NCBI RefSeq assembly: GCF_014699135.1
Contig: NZ_JACOFT010000004.1
Span: 124,001-188,000 of the forward strand
Direction of reading: 5' to 3'
Source of the DNA: Cognatundibacterium aquatile
GTDB lineage: Bacteria > Pseudomonadota > Gammaproteobacteria > Burkholderiales > Burkholderiaceae_D
Length of the DNA stretch: 64,000 nucleotides
The notes beneath the pieces are model-generated. The model ran no database searches, was not told the DNA's origin, and was given only the letters and a program-made list of their open reading frames with translations. Positions 16,333 to 25,444 of the stretch are shown here, in pieces. Made by a program: the position numbers and the translations under genes. Within the stretch, counting starts at the first letter, position 1; the number at the start of each line of letters is the position of its first letter.

Positions 16333-16901
16333 AACTGTATTCCTTTAGCCTTGAGGTTGGCGGCCAGTGCGTGGGTTGCACGAGAGCAATGCGTTTTGAC
16401 GCTGCCTTCTGAGCAGCCCATTGCTGCGGCTGTCTCTGCGACATCCATGTCTTCCCAGTAACGCATGAGGAAGGCTTCCCGTTGACGCGCAGGCAGCTTT
16501 TTTATTTCATCATCAATAATATTCAGAACCTGTTCACGTTCTAACTTATCCGCAGTCGATTCTGCCGCTTCAGTTCCTTCTTCCGCAGCGTAACTTTCAA
16601 GTAAGTCAAAGTTATCATCGTCCTGATTATTGCCGGGCGTAATGCTGGAAAACAGGCTGACCCAGGTATTCCGCACTTTCTCACGCCGGAAAAAATCCAG
16701 AATGGTGTTTTGCAATATTCTCTGAAACAGCATGGGCAATTCATTTGCCGGCTTGTCGCCATACTTTTCAGAGAGTTTAATCATTGCTTCCTGGACAATG
16801 TCCAGCGCTGATTCCTCGTTCCTGACCGTATAGACAGCATGCTTGAAGGCACGCCTTTCCACATTTTCCAGGAAATTCGATAATTCTTTATCAGTAGCCA
16901 T
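16329..16901 (-). CDS. ECF-type RNA polymerase sigma factor
   Basis: A 190-residue sigma-70 family protein. Region 2 (about 10-75) contains A-L-D-I-V-Q-E-A-M-I-K-L and L-F-Q-R-I-L-Q-N-T-I-L-D-F-F-R-R. Region 4 (about 125-185) has L-P-A-R-Q-R-E-A-F-L-M-R-Y-W-E-D-M and the helix-turn-helix C-S-E-G-S-V-K-T-H. The acidic linker (about 90-120) is longer than in RpoE. The predicted transcription start is only about 7 bases before the ATG and there is no Shine-Dalgarno, so the mRNA may be almost leaderless. The regulon is unknown. Confidence 0.93.
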   Translation of the reverse strand: MATDKELSNFLENVERRAFKHAVYTVRNEESALDIVQEAMIKLSEKYGDKPANELPMLFQRILQNTILDFFRREKVRNTWVSLFSSITPGNNQDDDNFDLLESYAAEEGTEAAESTADKLEREQVLNIIDDEIKKLPARQREAFLMRYWEDMDVAETAAAMGCSEGSVKTHCSRATHALAANLKAKGIQL

Positions 16902-16914
16902 TGTTGGCGATATT

Positions 16915-16943
16915 CATATAGTGATGGTGTATTTACTTGTCAA
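16915..16943 (-). promoter_or_regulatory. Sigma-70 promoter of the ECF sigma operon
   Basis: On the minus strand TTGACA (16943-16938), a 17-bp spacer and TATATG (16920-16915) precede the gene. The -35 is a perfect match. The predicted start is near 16908. Confidence 0.75.
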
Positions 16944-17429
16944 TAGTGGCGCTACCCGCTAAAAAAGCTGCCTGCTTTTAAAATTGCGCATATCCTAGCA
17001 AAAATAGCCTTACGTGTCCCAAGTTTTGTCTTGCGGCGAATTTTCCCGGATCAAATAAGTCATTGATAAAAAGAGAAAAGAATAATTCTGCTTGACCAAA
17101 ATGCTGCAACGCATTACCGTATGAGTCCACCTCAAAATCTCGGGGTATCAAATACTTGGCTGGAATAACCCACAATGTTATTGCCCGCAAGTGCGCTTTA
17201 ATGAAGCTGTTTGTTCTAACCCATGCCACAAGCGTGAGAAATTTGTCGTTGTAAAGCCTTAACACTGATTGAACGAGTGCCTTAAGCATTTTCCGGTACC
17301 ACGCCCAACGGGAGTGTAAAAGAAAATGTCGCGGTACAAAAAGGAATATCAGCTCACCGGATTTACATGTCGATTTCGCCAGGAAAGAACATCCGATCAA
17401 TTTCCTATGGACCTTGAAAGGACAACATA
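16944..17429. other. Intergenic region upstream of ilvI
   Basis: About 490 bp without a recognised gene. A 140-codon minus-strand frame (16978-17400) has no family features and I reject it. A 34-codon plus-strand frame (17326-17430) ends in a TAATG overlap with ilvI. I see no clear terminator hairpin with a T-tract and no Ile/Val/Leu-rich leader peptide next to such a hairpin, so an ilv attenuator is not supported here. Confidence 0.5.
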
Positions 17430-17430
17430 A
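17326..17430 (+). CDS. Possible 34-codon upstream ORF coupled to ilvI
   Basis: The frame starts at ATG 17326 with GGAG 11 bases upstream and stops in TAA whose last A is the first base of the ilvI ATG. The peptide (starting MSRYKKEYQL) is not enriched in branched-chain residues and has no recognised domain. The exact TAATG overlap suggests translational coupling, but ilvI also has its own Shine-Dalgarno (GAAAGGA), and a chance frame is quite possible. Confidence 0.3.
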   Translation: MSRYKKEYQLTGFTCRFRQERTSDQFPMDLERTT

Positions 17431-19145
17431 TGAGTTCAGAATTTACAGGCGCAGAGATACTGGTCAAGTGTCTTGCCGAAGAAGGTATTGAGCATGTTTT
17501 CGGATATCCGGGCGGCGCAGTACTTTATATCTACGATGCAATCTACAAACAAGATAAGTTTCAGCATATCCTCGTTCGTCACGAACAGGCTGCAATTCAT
17601 GCTGCTGATGCTTACTCCCGTTCTTCCAATAAAGTAGGTGTGGCTCTGGTCACATCCGGACCTGGCGTTACCAATGCGGTGACCGGTCTGGCAACTGCTT
17701 ACATGGATTCGATTCCTATGGTGATCATCTCGGGTCAGGTATCCAGTGCCGTTATTGGCCAGGATGCTTTCCAGGAGTGTGACACGGTAGGTATTACCCG
17801 TCCTTGCGTGAAACATAATTTCCTGGTCAAAGATGTACGGGAGCTGGCAGAGACGATCAAAAAAGCATTTTTCATCGCAACAACCGGACGCCCAGGCCCT
17901 GTGCTGGTTGATATTCCTAAAGATATCAGCATGCACAAAACCACTTACAGCTATCCGCGTGAAGTTGAAATGCGTTCTTATAAGCCTGTCGATAAAGGAC
18001 ACGCTGGTCAGATCCGCAAGGCTGTTCAGTTGTTGCTGCAGGCAGAACGCCCGATGATCTACACCGGTGGCGGCGTTATTCTGGCGCATGCTTCTGCTGA
18101 ATTAAATAAGCTGGTGGACGAGCTGGGATTCCCTTGCACAAACACGTTGATGGGTCTTGGTGCTTATCGCGCCAGCGATGAAAAATTCGTCGGCATGCCC
18201 GGTATGCATGGGACGTACGAAGCTAACATGGCGATGCAGCACTGTGATGTGCTGATTGCGATCGGTGCACGTTTCGACGACCGCGTGATTGGCAATCCTA
18301 AGCATTTTGCGTCGAATACGCGCAAAATTATTCATATAGACATTGACCCTTCCTCAATATCCAAGCGCGTGAAAGTGGACATTCCTATTGTTGGTAATGT
18401 CAAAGACGTATTGCAAGAGATGTTGTCGCAGTTAGGTGCAGTCGAAACCCGTCCTGATCCGAAGCCGCTGGCAGCATGGTGGAAACAGATCAACGAGTGG
18501 CGCGGAAAGGAATGCCTGAAATATGCCACTTCGTCTGAACTCATCAAGCCACAATCGGTGGTTGAAAAAGTGTGGGAAGTAACCAATGGCGATGCCTTTG
18601 TGACTTCCGACGTAGGACAACATCAGATGTGGGCGGCGCAATACTACCGTTTCGATAAACCGCGTCGCTGGATTAACTCCGGTGGTCTGGGCACGATGGG
18701 CGTTGGCCTGCCATACGCGATGGGCGTGCAGATGGCGAATCCCGATGCGACCGTTGCCTGCATTACCGGCGAAGCCTCGATACAAATGTGTATCCAGGAA
18801 TTGGCGACCTGTAAGCAATATCACCTGACACCCAAGATCATTTTGTTGAATAACCGCTTCCTCGGTATGGTCAGACAGTGGCAGCAAATTGATTATGGTT
18901 CACGCTATTCCGAATCCTATATGGATTCACTGCCGGACTTCACCAAACTGGTGGAAGCTTATGGTCACGTCGGCATGAAAATTGAAAATCCTGCAGACGT
19001 TGATGGTGCAGTACGTGAGGCGTTCGCAATGAAAGACAGACTGGTATTCATGAACTTCATTACCGATCAGACAGAAAATGTCTGGCCTATGGTGAAGGCG
19101 GGGCAGGGCCTGACTGAAATGCTGCTTGGCTCGGAGGATCTGTGA
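17430..19145 (+). CDS. ilvI: Acetolactate synthase, large (catalytic) subunit
   Basis: A 571-residue thiamin-diphosphate enzyme that condenses two pyruvates, or pyruvate with 2-ketobutyrate, in the first common step of valine, leucine and isoleucine synthesis. The N-terminal TPP domain has F-G-Y-P-G-G-A and the catalytic Glu52 in R-H-E-Q-A-A. The central FAD-binding domain has G-A-R-F-D-D-R. The C-terminal domain has G-L-G-T-M-G-V-G-L-P-Y-A and the G-E-A-S-I-Q-M region of the TPP fold. The family usually has G-D-G here; this protein reads G-E-A-S, as many betaproteobacterial enzymes do. The regulatory subunit follows after 1 bp. Confidence 0.97.
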   Translation: MSSEFTGAEILVKCLAEEGIEHVFGYPGGAVLYIYDAIYKQDKFQHILVRHEQAAIHAADAYSRSSNKVGVALVTSGPGVTNAVTGLATAYMDSIPMVIISGQVSSAVIGQDAFQECDTVGITRPCVKHNFLVKDVRELAETIKKAFFIATTGRPGPVLVDIPKDISMHKTTYSYPREVEMRSYKPVDKGHAGQIRKAVQLLLQAERPMIYTGGGVILAHASAELNKLVDELGFPCTNTLMGLGAYRASDEKFVGMPGMHGTYEANMAMQHCDVLIAIGARFDDRVIGNPKHFASNTRKIIHIDIDPSSISKRVKVDIPIVGNVKDVLQEMLSQLGAVETRPDPKPLAAWWKQINEWRGKECLKYATSSELIKPQSVVEKVWEVTNGDAFVTSDVGQHQMWAAQYYRFDKPRRWINSGGLGTMGVGLPYAMGVQMANPDATVACITGEASIQMCIQELATCKQYHLTPKIILLNNRFLGMVRQWQQIDYGSRYSESYMDSLPDFTKLVEAYGHVGMKIENPADVDGAVREAFAMKDRLVFMNFITDQTENVWPMVKAGQGLTEMLLGSEDL

Positions 19146-19146
19146 T

Positions 19147-19638
19147 ATGAGACACATTATCTCCATCCTGCTGGAAAATGAAGCCGGTGCATTGTCCCGC
19201 GTGGTCGGATTGTTTTCTGCCCGTGGCTACAATATTGAAACGCTGACGGTTGCGCCGACCGAAGACCCGACCTTGTCCCGCATGACCATCGTTACCAGCG
19301 GGTCAGACGACATCATCGAGCAGATCACGAAACACCTGAATCGTCTGATTGAAGTGGTGAAGGTGGTTGATCTGACTGAAGGCGCACACATCGAACGCGA
19401 GCTGATGCTGATCAAGGTCAGAGCGGTAGGTAAAGAGCGCGAAGAAATGAAGCGTACAGCGGATATTTTCCGCGGCCGCATCATTGACGTGACCGAAAAA
19501 ACCTACACCATAGAATTGACGGGCAACAAAGGTAAATTGGATGCATTCATTGATTCCATCGACCGTGCGTCAATTCTGGAGACAGTCAGAACGGGTGGCT
19601 CAGGTATAGGACGCGGCGAACGCATCCTCAAGGTATAA
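19147..19638 (+). CDS. ilvH: Acetolactate synthase, small (regulatory) subunit
   Basis: A 163-residue subunit that activates the large subunit and confers valine feedback inhibition. The N-terminal ACT domain (about 2-76) starts M-R-H-I-I-S-I-L-L-E-N-E-A-G-A-L-S-R-V-V-G-L-F and contains the N-I-E-T-L-T-V motif. The C-terminal domain (about 80-163) ends with R-T-G-x-x-G-I-G-R-G-E. An open frame extends seven codons upstream into ilvI, but the ATG at 19147 gives the family N-terminus and follows GGAGGATC. It is cotranscribed with ilvI. Confidence 0.97.
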   Translation: MRHIISILLENEAGALSRVVGLFSARGYNIETLTVAPTEDPTLSRMTIVTSGSDDIIEQITKHLNRLIEVVKVVDLTEGAHIERELMLIKVRAVGKEREEMKRTADIFRGRIIDVTEKTYTIELTGNKGKLDAFIDSIDRASILETVRTGGSGIGRGERILKV

Positions 19639-19692
19639 GCAAGTATTCATCTGCCTCTGGCATATAAAAATCATTCAAATTAAATAGGATAA

Positions 19693-20816
<1,124 letters not shown>

Positions 20817-20962
20817 CATGGATTGCTAAAAATAAGCTGGTTGATCAAAGCAAAAACTAATTGCCAAGATCGCCGGGCGTCATCCCGCGTGCGCTTGCAG
20901 GTGCGCGCAGCCCGAAAGCTGAAAGTCGTCCAACGGGCGATTTTTTTTTGCCTTCAAATATC
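20817..20962 (+). repeat. Tandem duplication of the ilvC 3' end, copy 2 (remnant)
   Basis: Repeats the ilvC end (TGG at 20819 to TAA at 20860), both hairpins and the T-tract. It is not attached to any reading frame with a start. Base changes in the terminator stem convert pairs to G-U wobbles, so the hairpin (20922-20931 with 20935-20944) is retained. Confidence 0.9.
20922..20949 (+). terminator. Second terminator, in the duplicated unit
   Basis: AAAGTCGTCC pairs with GGGCGATTTT using two G-U pairs, followed by a run of T. It probably works as a backup for the ilvC terminator. Confidence 0.75.
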
Positions 20963-20992
20963 CCTTGTTTTACCCGTGAAATTTGAAAAATA

Positions 20993-21068
20993 GGGGAGTA
21001 TGTTTCATTTTCTCGTATATGTCTTAATGAAATATAGGGGTTTTAAATATACTGGGGGGAGTATATTT
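20993..21068 (+). repeat. Interspersed repeat, copy C (G6 core)
   Basis: Starts GGGGAGTATG (20993-21002) and ends GGGGTTTTAAAT-ATACT-GGGGGG-AGTAT-ATTT (core 21049-21064). The architecture is the same as copies A and B, but the six-base centre of the palindrome is in the opposite orientation (G6 instead of C6). It lies between the ilvC duplication and the SIMPL gene. Confidence 0.8.
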
Positions 21069-21235
21069 AAGGCTTGAAACGGGTTAATTCCCAGGGTTAA
21101 CTCTGAAATTCGATTCCCAGTGAAGTCATTAATTGAATCGTAGATGGGTGTGATCATTGAAAAAGAGGTATCTTTGCAACTTGAATCAAGAAGACTTGTC
21201 TGAATCAACAATACCAACATTTCTGGGGAATGATC

Positions 21236-21964
21236 ATGAAAAAACTACTTGGCTTGACTGCTGCTTGTTTGCTGGCATTGCCGGTTGTCGCGCAGACGCT
21301 CACTGGCACCGTCATTACGGTCTCAGGATCGGCGGACGTGAAGGCGGACAATGATCAGGCGGTGCTCAATTTTTATATCGAAGAGCAGGACAAAGACAAG
21401 ACCGCGGCAGCGTCGCGGGTGAATCAGAAAATGAAATCCGGTACTGATCTGATCAGGAAAGAAGACCCGCAGGCAGAGTTGCGGACGCGGTCTTATTATT
21501 CTTACCCCATCTATGCTGAAACCCCAGCCAATGCGGCAGGGCAGCCTGTCAAACGCCAGATCATCGGGTGGCGTTCAGGTCAGTATCTGGAGGTGAAAAC
21601 CACGAACATTGCGCAGTTGTCGTCCACGGCAGCAGCAGGGCAGAAAGTGTTGGCGCTGAACGGTGTCAATTTTGGCTTATCTGATGCAGCGATTAAAAAA
21701 TTCGAGGCCGCGCGGGTTGAGGCTGGTTACCACCAGTTTTCTGACAAAGTAAAAATGATTGCATCGACGCTGGGTAAGAAGCCGGATGATATTGTGATCG
21801 AGTCTCTCGATTTCGATAACGCCGGCAGTGAATTGCGTCAGTTTGAAGCGGCACCGATGATGCTCAAAGCGGCCAGAGCCGACGCAGCCGCAACGGAACC
21901 CAGCTTCGAGCCGGGATTTACTTCATTGAATATAAAAATCACTGGAAAACTGCGACTGAAATAG
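21236..21964 (+). CDS. SIMPL-domain (DUF541) periplasmic protein
   Basis: A 242-residue protein with a signal peptide (M-K-K-L-L-G-L-T-A-A-C-L-L-A-L-P-V-V-A-Q) and a SIMPL domain covering most of the rest. Typical features are G-T-V-I-T-V-S-G-S-A-D-V-K-A-D-N-D-Q-A, the S-Y-Y-S-Y-P-I-Y segment, and a late F-E-A-A-P-M-M. An ATG two codons earlier is possible, but GGGGA at 21225-21229 is better placed for 21236. SIMPL proteins are oligomeric envelope proteins of uncertain role. It has no close operon partner; repeat copy C lies about 170 bp upstream. Confidence 0.88.
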   Translation: MKKLLGLTAACLLALPVVAQTLTGTVITVSGSADVKADNDQAVLNFYIEEQDKDKTAAASRVNQKMKSGTDLIRKEDPQAELRTRSYYSYPIYAETPANAAGQPVKRQIIGWRSGQYLEVKTTNIAQLSSTAAAGQKVLALNGVNFGLSDAAIKKFEAARVEAGYHQFSDKVKMIASTLGKKPDDIVIESLDFDNAGSELRQFEAAPMMLKAARADAAATEPSFEPGFTSLNIKITGKLRLK

Positions 21965-22077
21965 ACCATACACTCGTGCTTGCGGGTTTGCCTGACCGAT
22001 AAACAGAGTTATACTGCCAGCGCAAAGTGCCAGGTTCCGCCCGACATGTTCGGGCTATTTTATTTCTTTAGATTCAC

Positions 22078-22944
22078 ATGCCATCTTTTAATCGACGCAA
22101 ACCCAAAGGTAACTTCAAACTTTTCCCCAAAGGCGTACGTAAAACGCAGCAAAGAACAGATGCTGACGGTATTGCCTTACCGGTAAAAGCGACGGCGCGC
22201 GGACGTGGCATTTATCTGTTGCCGAATGCATTTACGACGGCGGCGCTGTTCTGCGGTTTTTACGCGATCGTCATGGCGATGGATCAGCGTTTTTATCAGG
22301 CGGCACTCGCGATTTTTGTTGCGATGGTGCTGGATAGTCTGGATGGTCGGGTGGCCCGTATGACGAATACCCAAAGCGAATTCGGCGCACAGTACGACAG
22401 CCTGTCAGACATGATTTCTTTTGGCGCGGCTCCTGCGCTGGTTGTGTATGAATGGTCGCTGCGCGGTATGGATAAACTAGGCTGGCTTGCCGCTTTTGTT
22501 TACTGTGCCGGCGCAGCATTACGACTGGCACGCTTTAATACGAATATCAGCATCGTTGATAAACGTTATTTTCAGGGCTTACCAAGCCCGGCGGCGGCGG
22601 CCTTAGTTGCTGGTTTCGTGCTGCTGATGGATGATTTGCACTTTGTCGGTGGCGACCTTCGTTGGATCGCGTGGGGCATCACTTTATTCGCTGGCTTGAC
22701 GATGGTGACCAATGTGCCGTTTTACAGTTTCAAAGATGTGAACCTGAAAAAAAGCGTTCCTTTTATTGCGCCTTTGTTAGTGTTACTGGTGTATGTGGTG
22801 GTGGTCAGTGATCCGCCTAAAGTGTTATTTGGTTTGTTTGTGTTGTATGGCTTGTCCGGTTACGTCGTATTGTTGTGGCGCTGGCGCAAAGGTCGTCCGA
22901 TCAGCATTATTCAGACCAGCGTGGAAACCCACGACGATAAATAA
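22078..22944 (+). CDS. pssA: CDP-diacylglycerol-serine O-phosphatidyltransferase
   Basis: A 288-residue inner-membrane enzyme making phosphatidylserine, the precursor of phosphatidylethanolamine. After a basic N-terminal region (1-45) come L-L-P-N-A-F-T-T-A-A-L-F-C-G-F and the CDP-alcohol phosphotransferase motif D-G-x2-A-R-x8-G-x3-D-x3-D at residues 89-111, complete with D89, G90, A93, R94, G103, D107 and D111. About seven hydrophobic segments follow. This is the PssA type of the CDP-OH family, not the phospholipase-D-like E. coli Pss. In related bacteria pssA often sits between ilvC and leuA, as here. Confidence 0.95.
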   Translation: MPSFNRRKPKGNFKLFPKGVRKTQQRTDADGIALPVKATARGRGIYLLPNAFTTAALFCGFYAIVMAMDQRFYQAALAIFVAMVLDSLDGRVARMTNTQSEFGAQYDSLSDMISFGAAPALVVYEWSLRGMDKLGWLAAFVYCAGAALRLARFNTNISIVDKRYFQGLPSPAAAALVAGFVLLMDDLHFVGGDLRWIAWGITLFAGLTMVTNVPFYSFKDVNLKKSVPFIAPLLVLLVYVVVVSDPPKVLFGLFVLYGLSGYVVLLWRWRKGRPISIIQTSVETHDDK

Positions 22945-22966
22945 AATTTTGTTTTAACGCAGAATC

Positions 22967-23000
22967 GCCACAATGTACAAAATGCATTGTGGCTTTTTTT
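22967..23000 (+). terminator. Intrinsic terminator of pssA
   Basis: GCCACAATG (22967-22975) pairs with CATTGTGGC (22985-22993), followed by seven T. Confidence 0.9.
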
Positions 23001-23033
23001 CTTTTCGGATTAATTAAATTAGAAATAGGCTGC

Positions 23034-23071
23034 TATAAATTCTTGCACTTTTCTGTGTTCACGCTTATAGT
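23034..23071 (+). promoter_or_regulatory. Candidate promoters of the leuA leader
   Basis: Two -10 candidates are visible. TATAAA at 23034-23039 has only a weak -35. TATAGT at 23066-23071 has TTGCAC (23043-23048) 17 bp upstream. Use of the second would start transcription near 23078, almost at the leader peptide ATG. Confidence 0.5.
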
Positions 23072-23078
23072 CGAATGC

Positions 23079-23168
23079 ATGAACTTTTCAGTCACATCCC
23101 TCACATTAAAAACTTTAGCAGACGCCTCCCGTCTGCTATCGCTATTTGCATTTCTACTAGTGCGGTAA
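23079..23168 (+). CDS. leuL: Leucine-rich leader peptide of leuA (attenuator)
   Basis: A 29-codon frame whose end reads R-L-L-S-L-F-A-F-L-L-V-R. Eight of 29 residues are Leu, and the cluster uses the rare codon CTA four times plus CTG, as in known leucine leader peptides. It lies 132 bp before leuA. A perfect hairpin AGCAGACG-CCTCC-CGTCTGCT (23117-23137) overlaps the first part of the cluster, and TAGTGCG-GTAA-CGCGCTA (23158-23175) covers the stop. No Shine-Dalgarno is seen. A second frame from ATG 23075 is also open but Ile-rich, which makes less sense for leuA. I do not see a classical terminator with a T-tract before leuA. Confidence 0.65.
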   Translation: MNFSVTSLTLKTLADASRLLSLFAFLLVR

Positions 23169-23300
23169 CGCGCTAAATCCCCTATACCCACAATTTGTGT
23201 AATCTCTTACCCCTGTGTGCGTTGCAAGGGTGGGGCAGAGAACATTCAGCATTTTTATCGATTCATTTTCAATCTCAAACATTCTTTTCAGGAGAAAATC

Positions 23301-24839
23301 ATGGCAGACAAACTCATCATATTTGACACCACTTTGCGCGATGGCGAGCAATCCCCGGGCGCGTCGATGACAAAGGATGAAAAACTGCGTATTGCAAAAC
23401 AACTGGAACGATTGAAAGTTGATGTCATTGAAGCGGGTTTTGCGGCCGCGTCTCCTGGCGATTTTGAATCGATCAAGGCGATTTCCGCGACGATTAAAGA
23501 TTCCATCATTTGTTCTTTGTCGCGCGCCAATGACCGCGATATTTCCCGTGCCGCAGAAGCCTTGGCTGCTGCGCAGCGCAAGCGTATTCATACCTTTATT
23601 GCGACCTCTCCTTTGCACATGGAGAAGAAATTGCGCATGAGTCCGGATCAGGTGTTGGAGCAAGCGATTCAGGCAGTGCGTTTTGCGCGTAATTTTACTG
23701 ACGACGTTGAATTCAGCCCGGAAGATGGCAGCCGCTCCGAAATGGATTTCCTGTGTCGCGTAATTGAGGCCGTCATTAAAGAGGGGGCAACCACAATTAA
23801 TTTCGCCGACACGGTCGGTTATGGAGTGCCTGAGTTGTACGGCAATATGTTGAAAACTTTGCGTGAACGCATTCCGAATTCCGACAAAGCAATCTGGTCG
23901 GTGCATTGTCATAACGATCTGGGAATGGCAGTGGCGAATTCACTGGCCGGTGTCATGATCGGTGGCGCTCGTCAGGTCGAATGTACGATTAACGGACTTG
24001 GCGAGCGCGCCGGTAATACCGCACTTGAAGAGATAGTGATGGCAGTGCGTACGCGTAAAGATTACTTTAATCTCGATCTGGGTATTGATACGACTCAGAT
24101 TGTTCCGGCATCTAAACTGGTGTCGCAAATTACCGGCTTTGCAGTGCAGCCAAATAAAGCCGTGGTTGGCGCAAACGCGTTTGCACATGCCTCCGGCATT
24201 CATCAGGATGGCATTCTGAAAGCCCGCGATACCTATGAGATTATGCGCGCCGAAGACGTGGGCTGGAGTGCAAATAAAATTGTTCTCGGTAAGCTCTCTG
24301 GCCGGAATGCATTTAAGCAGCGCCTTGAGGAGCTTGGTATTGCACTGGAATCTGAAGCGGAAGTGAATGCGGCATTTGCCCGTTTCAAAGAGTTAGCGGA
24401 TCGCAAATCTGATATTTTTGATGAAGATATTTTGGCGTTGGTTTCAGATGAAGAGCAGGCCAATGACAAAGAGGCTTACCACTTTGTTTCGCTGGCCCAG
24501 CATTCTGAAACCGGCGAATCACCAAAAGCAAAAGTGGTGTTTGCTTTTGCCGGTAAAGAAGTGACTTGTGAAGCAAAAGGAAACGGCCCGGTGGATGCGA
24601 TTGTGAATGCGATTGAATCTGAGGTGAACAGTGGCGCTGAATTGCTGCTGTTTTCAGTCAACGCAATTACGACCGGCACGCAGTCTCAGGGCGAAGTGAC
24701 GATGCGCTTGCAAAAAGCCGGACGTATCGTCAATGGCGTGGGGGCAGATCCTGATATCGTCGTGGCGTCTGCGAAAGCCTACTTGTCAGCGCTGAATAAA
24801 CTCGAGTCAAAGTCAGAAAAGCTGAATCCACAAGTTTGA
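23301..24839 (+). CDS. leuA: 2-Isopropylmalate synthase
   Basis: A 512-residue cytoplasmic enzyme that condenses 2-ketoisovalerate with acetyl-CoA, the committed step of leucine synthesis. The N-terminal TIM barrel has the DRE-TIM motif [13 protein letters not shown], the metal-binding H-C-H-N-D-L-G-M-A, and G-L-G-E-R-A-G-N. The C-terminal regulatory (allosteric leucine) domain extends from about 390. The frame is open further upstream, but the ATG at 23301 follows CAGGAGAAAATC and gives the family N-terminus. Expression is probably controlled by the leucine leader upstream; leuCDB are elsewhere. Confidence 0.97.
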   Translation: MADKLIIFDTTLRDGEQSPGASMTKDEKLRIAKQLERLKVDVIEAGFAAASPGDFESIKAISATIKDSIICSLSRANDRDISRAAEALAAAQRKRIHTFIATSPLHMEKKLRMSPDQVLEQAIQAVRFARNFTDDVEFSPEDGSRSEMDFLCRVIEAVIKEGATTINFADTVGYGVPELYGNMLKTLRERIPNSDKAIWSVHCHNDLGMAVANSLAGVMIGGARQVECTINGLGERAGNTALEEIVMAVRTRKDYFNLDLGIDTTQIVPASKLVSQITGFAVQPNKAVVGANAFAHASGIHQDGILKARDTYEIMRAEDVGWSANKIVLGKLSGRNAFKQRLEELGIALESEAEVNAAFARFKELADRKSDIFDEDILALVSDEEQANDKEAYHFVSLAQHSETGESPKAKVVFAFAGKEVTCEAKGNGPVDAIVNAIESEVNSGAELLLFSVNAITTGTQSQGEVTMRLQKAGRIVNGVGADPDIVVASAKAYLSALNKLESKSEKLNPQV

Positions 24840-24865
24840 TTCATTGATTATTTGTGTGCTATAGT
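24836..24865 (+). promoter_or_regulatory. rpsO promoter
   Basis: TTGATT (24836-24841), an 18-bp spacer and TATAGT (24860-24865). It overlaps the last codon and stop of leuA and precedes the hairpin at 24871. Confidence 0.65.
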
Positions 24866-24870
24866 CTCGG

Positions 24871-24898
24871 CTCCCGTCATTTTGGCGGGAGTTTATTT
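24871..24898 (+). terminator. Hairpin between leuA and rpsO
   Basis: CTCCCGTC (24871-24878) pairs with GGCGGGAG (24884-24891) and is followed by TTTATTTC. It fits a leuA terminator, but it also falls at the predicted 5' end of the rpsO mRNA, where it could act as a stabilising or regulatory hairpin. Confidence 0.65.
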
Positions 24899-24957
24899 CA
24901 CGATAACGACGGTTTTGTCATCAAACGACTCTTGTTATCGCATGTAAAGGAAAAATT

Positions 24958-25227
24958 ATGTCTATCGAAAAAAGTGCAAAAGCCGCTATCGTAGCGGATA
25001 ACGCCCGTGGTCAAAACGACACAGGTTCTCCAGAAGTTCAGGTTGCTTTGCTGACAGCCCGTATCAATGATTTGAACGGTCACTTCAAAGCCCACGGTAA
25101 AGATCACCATTCCCGTCGCGGTCTGATTATGATGGTTAACCGTCGTAAAAGCCTGCTGTCTTACCTGAAAGGTAAAGACCTGAATCGCTATCGCGCTCTG
25201 ATCGAAAAACTCGGCTTGCGTAAGTAA
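24958..25227 (+). CDS. rpsO: 30S ribosomal protein S15
   Basis: The 89-residue protein is the exact length of S15, which binds 16S rRNA early in assembly of the small-subunit platform. The family block [16 protein letters not shown] is followed by [18 protein letters not shown] and L-L-x-Y-L-K. The Shine-Dalgarno AAAGGA precedes the ATG. pnp follows, as in most bacteria. S15 often represses its own translation; I cannot identify a pseudoknot here with confidence. Confidence 0.98.
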   Translation: MSIEKSAKAAIVADNARGQNDTGSPEVQVALLTARINDLNGHFKAHGKDHHSRRGLIMMVNRRKSLLSYLKGKDLNRYRALIEKLGLRK

Positions 25228-25255
25228 TTCTTGCTGAATTTAGCAAAAAATTTAT

Positions 25256-25297
25256 AGCAAAAAGCCTGCGTCAGTTGACTGTCGCAGGCTTTTTGCT
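25256..25297 (+). terminator. Terminator between rpsO and pnp
   Basis: A perfect 15-bp stem (AGCAAAAAGCCTGCG at 25256-25270 with CGCAGGCTTTTTGCT at 25283-25297), with the T-tract inside the 3' arm. It should separate rpsO and pnp transcription at least partly. Confidence 0.9.
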
Positions 25298-25444
25298 TAT
25301 CTGGTGTTTTGGTTTTGTGCGAAATTTTTAGCAAAATTGTTAGAAATAAGCAAAAAACTGGCAAAAGGCAGTCCTGAGGGATTGCACGTGGTGAGGTGAA
25401 CGACAGCGCCTGAAAATCTGTCGGCAAAATAGAAAGGACACATT

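Noticed and set aside
17202-17255. Short frame MKLFVLTHATSVRNLSL upstream of ilvI as a branched-chain leader peptide
   Set aside because: Some Leu and Val are present, but there is no Shine-Dalgarno and no terminator hairpin after it.
16978-17400. A 140-codon minus-strand frame upstream of ilvI
   Set aside because: No recognisable domain, no Shine-Dalgarno, composition unlike neighbouring genes, and it occupies the ilvI leader region. I treat it as chance.
23075-23176. Alternative leader peptide frame before leuA, starting four bases earlier and rich in Ile
   Set aside because: The Leu-rich frame fits leuA regulation and has clustered rare Leu codons; the Ile frame is probably its shadow. 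It cannot be excluded without comparison.
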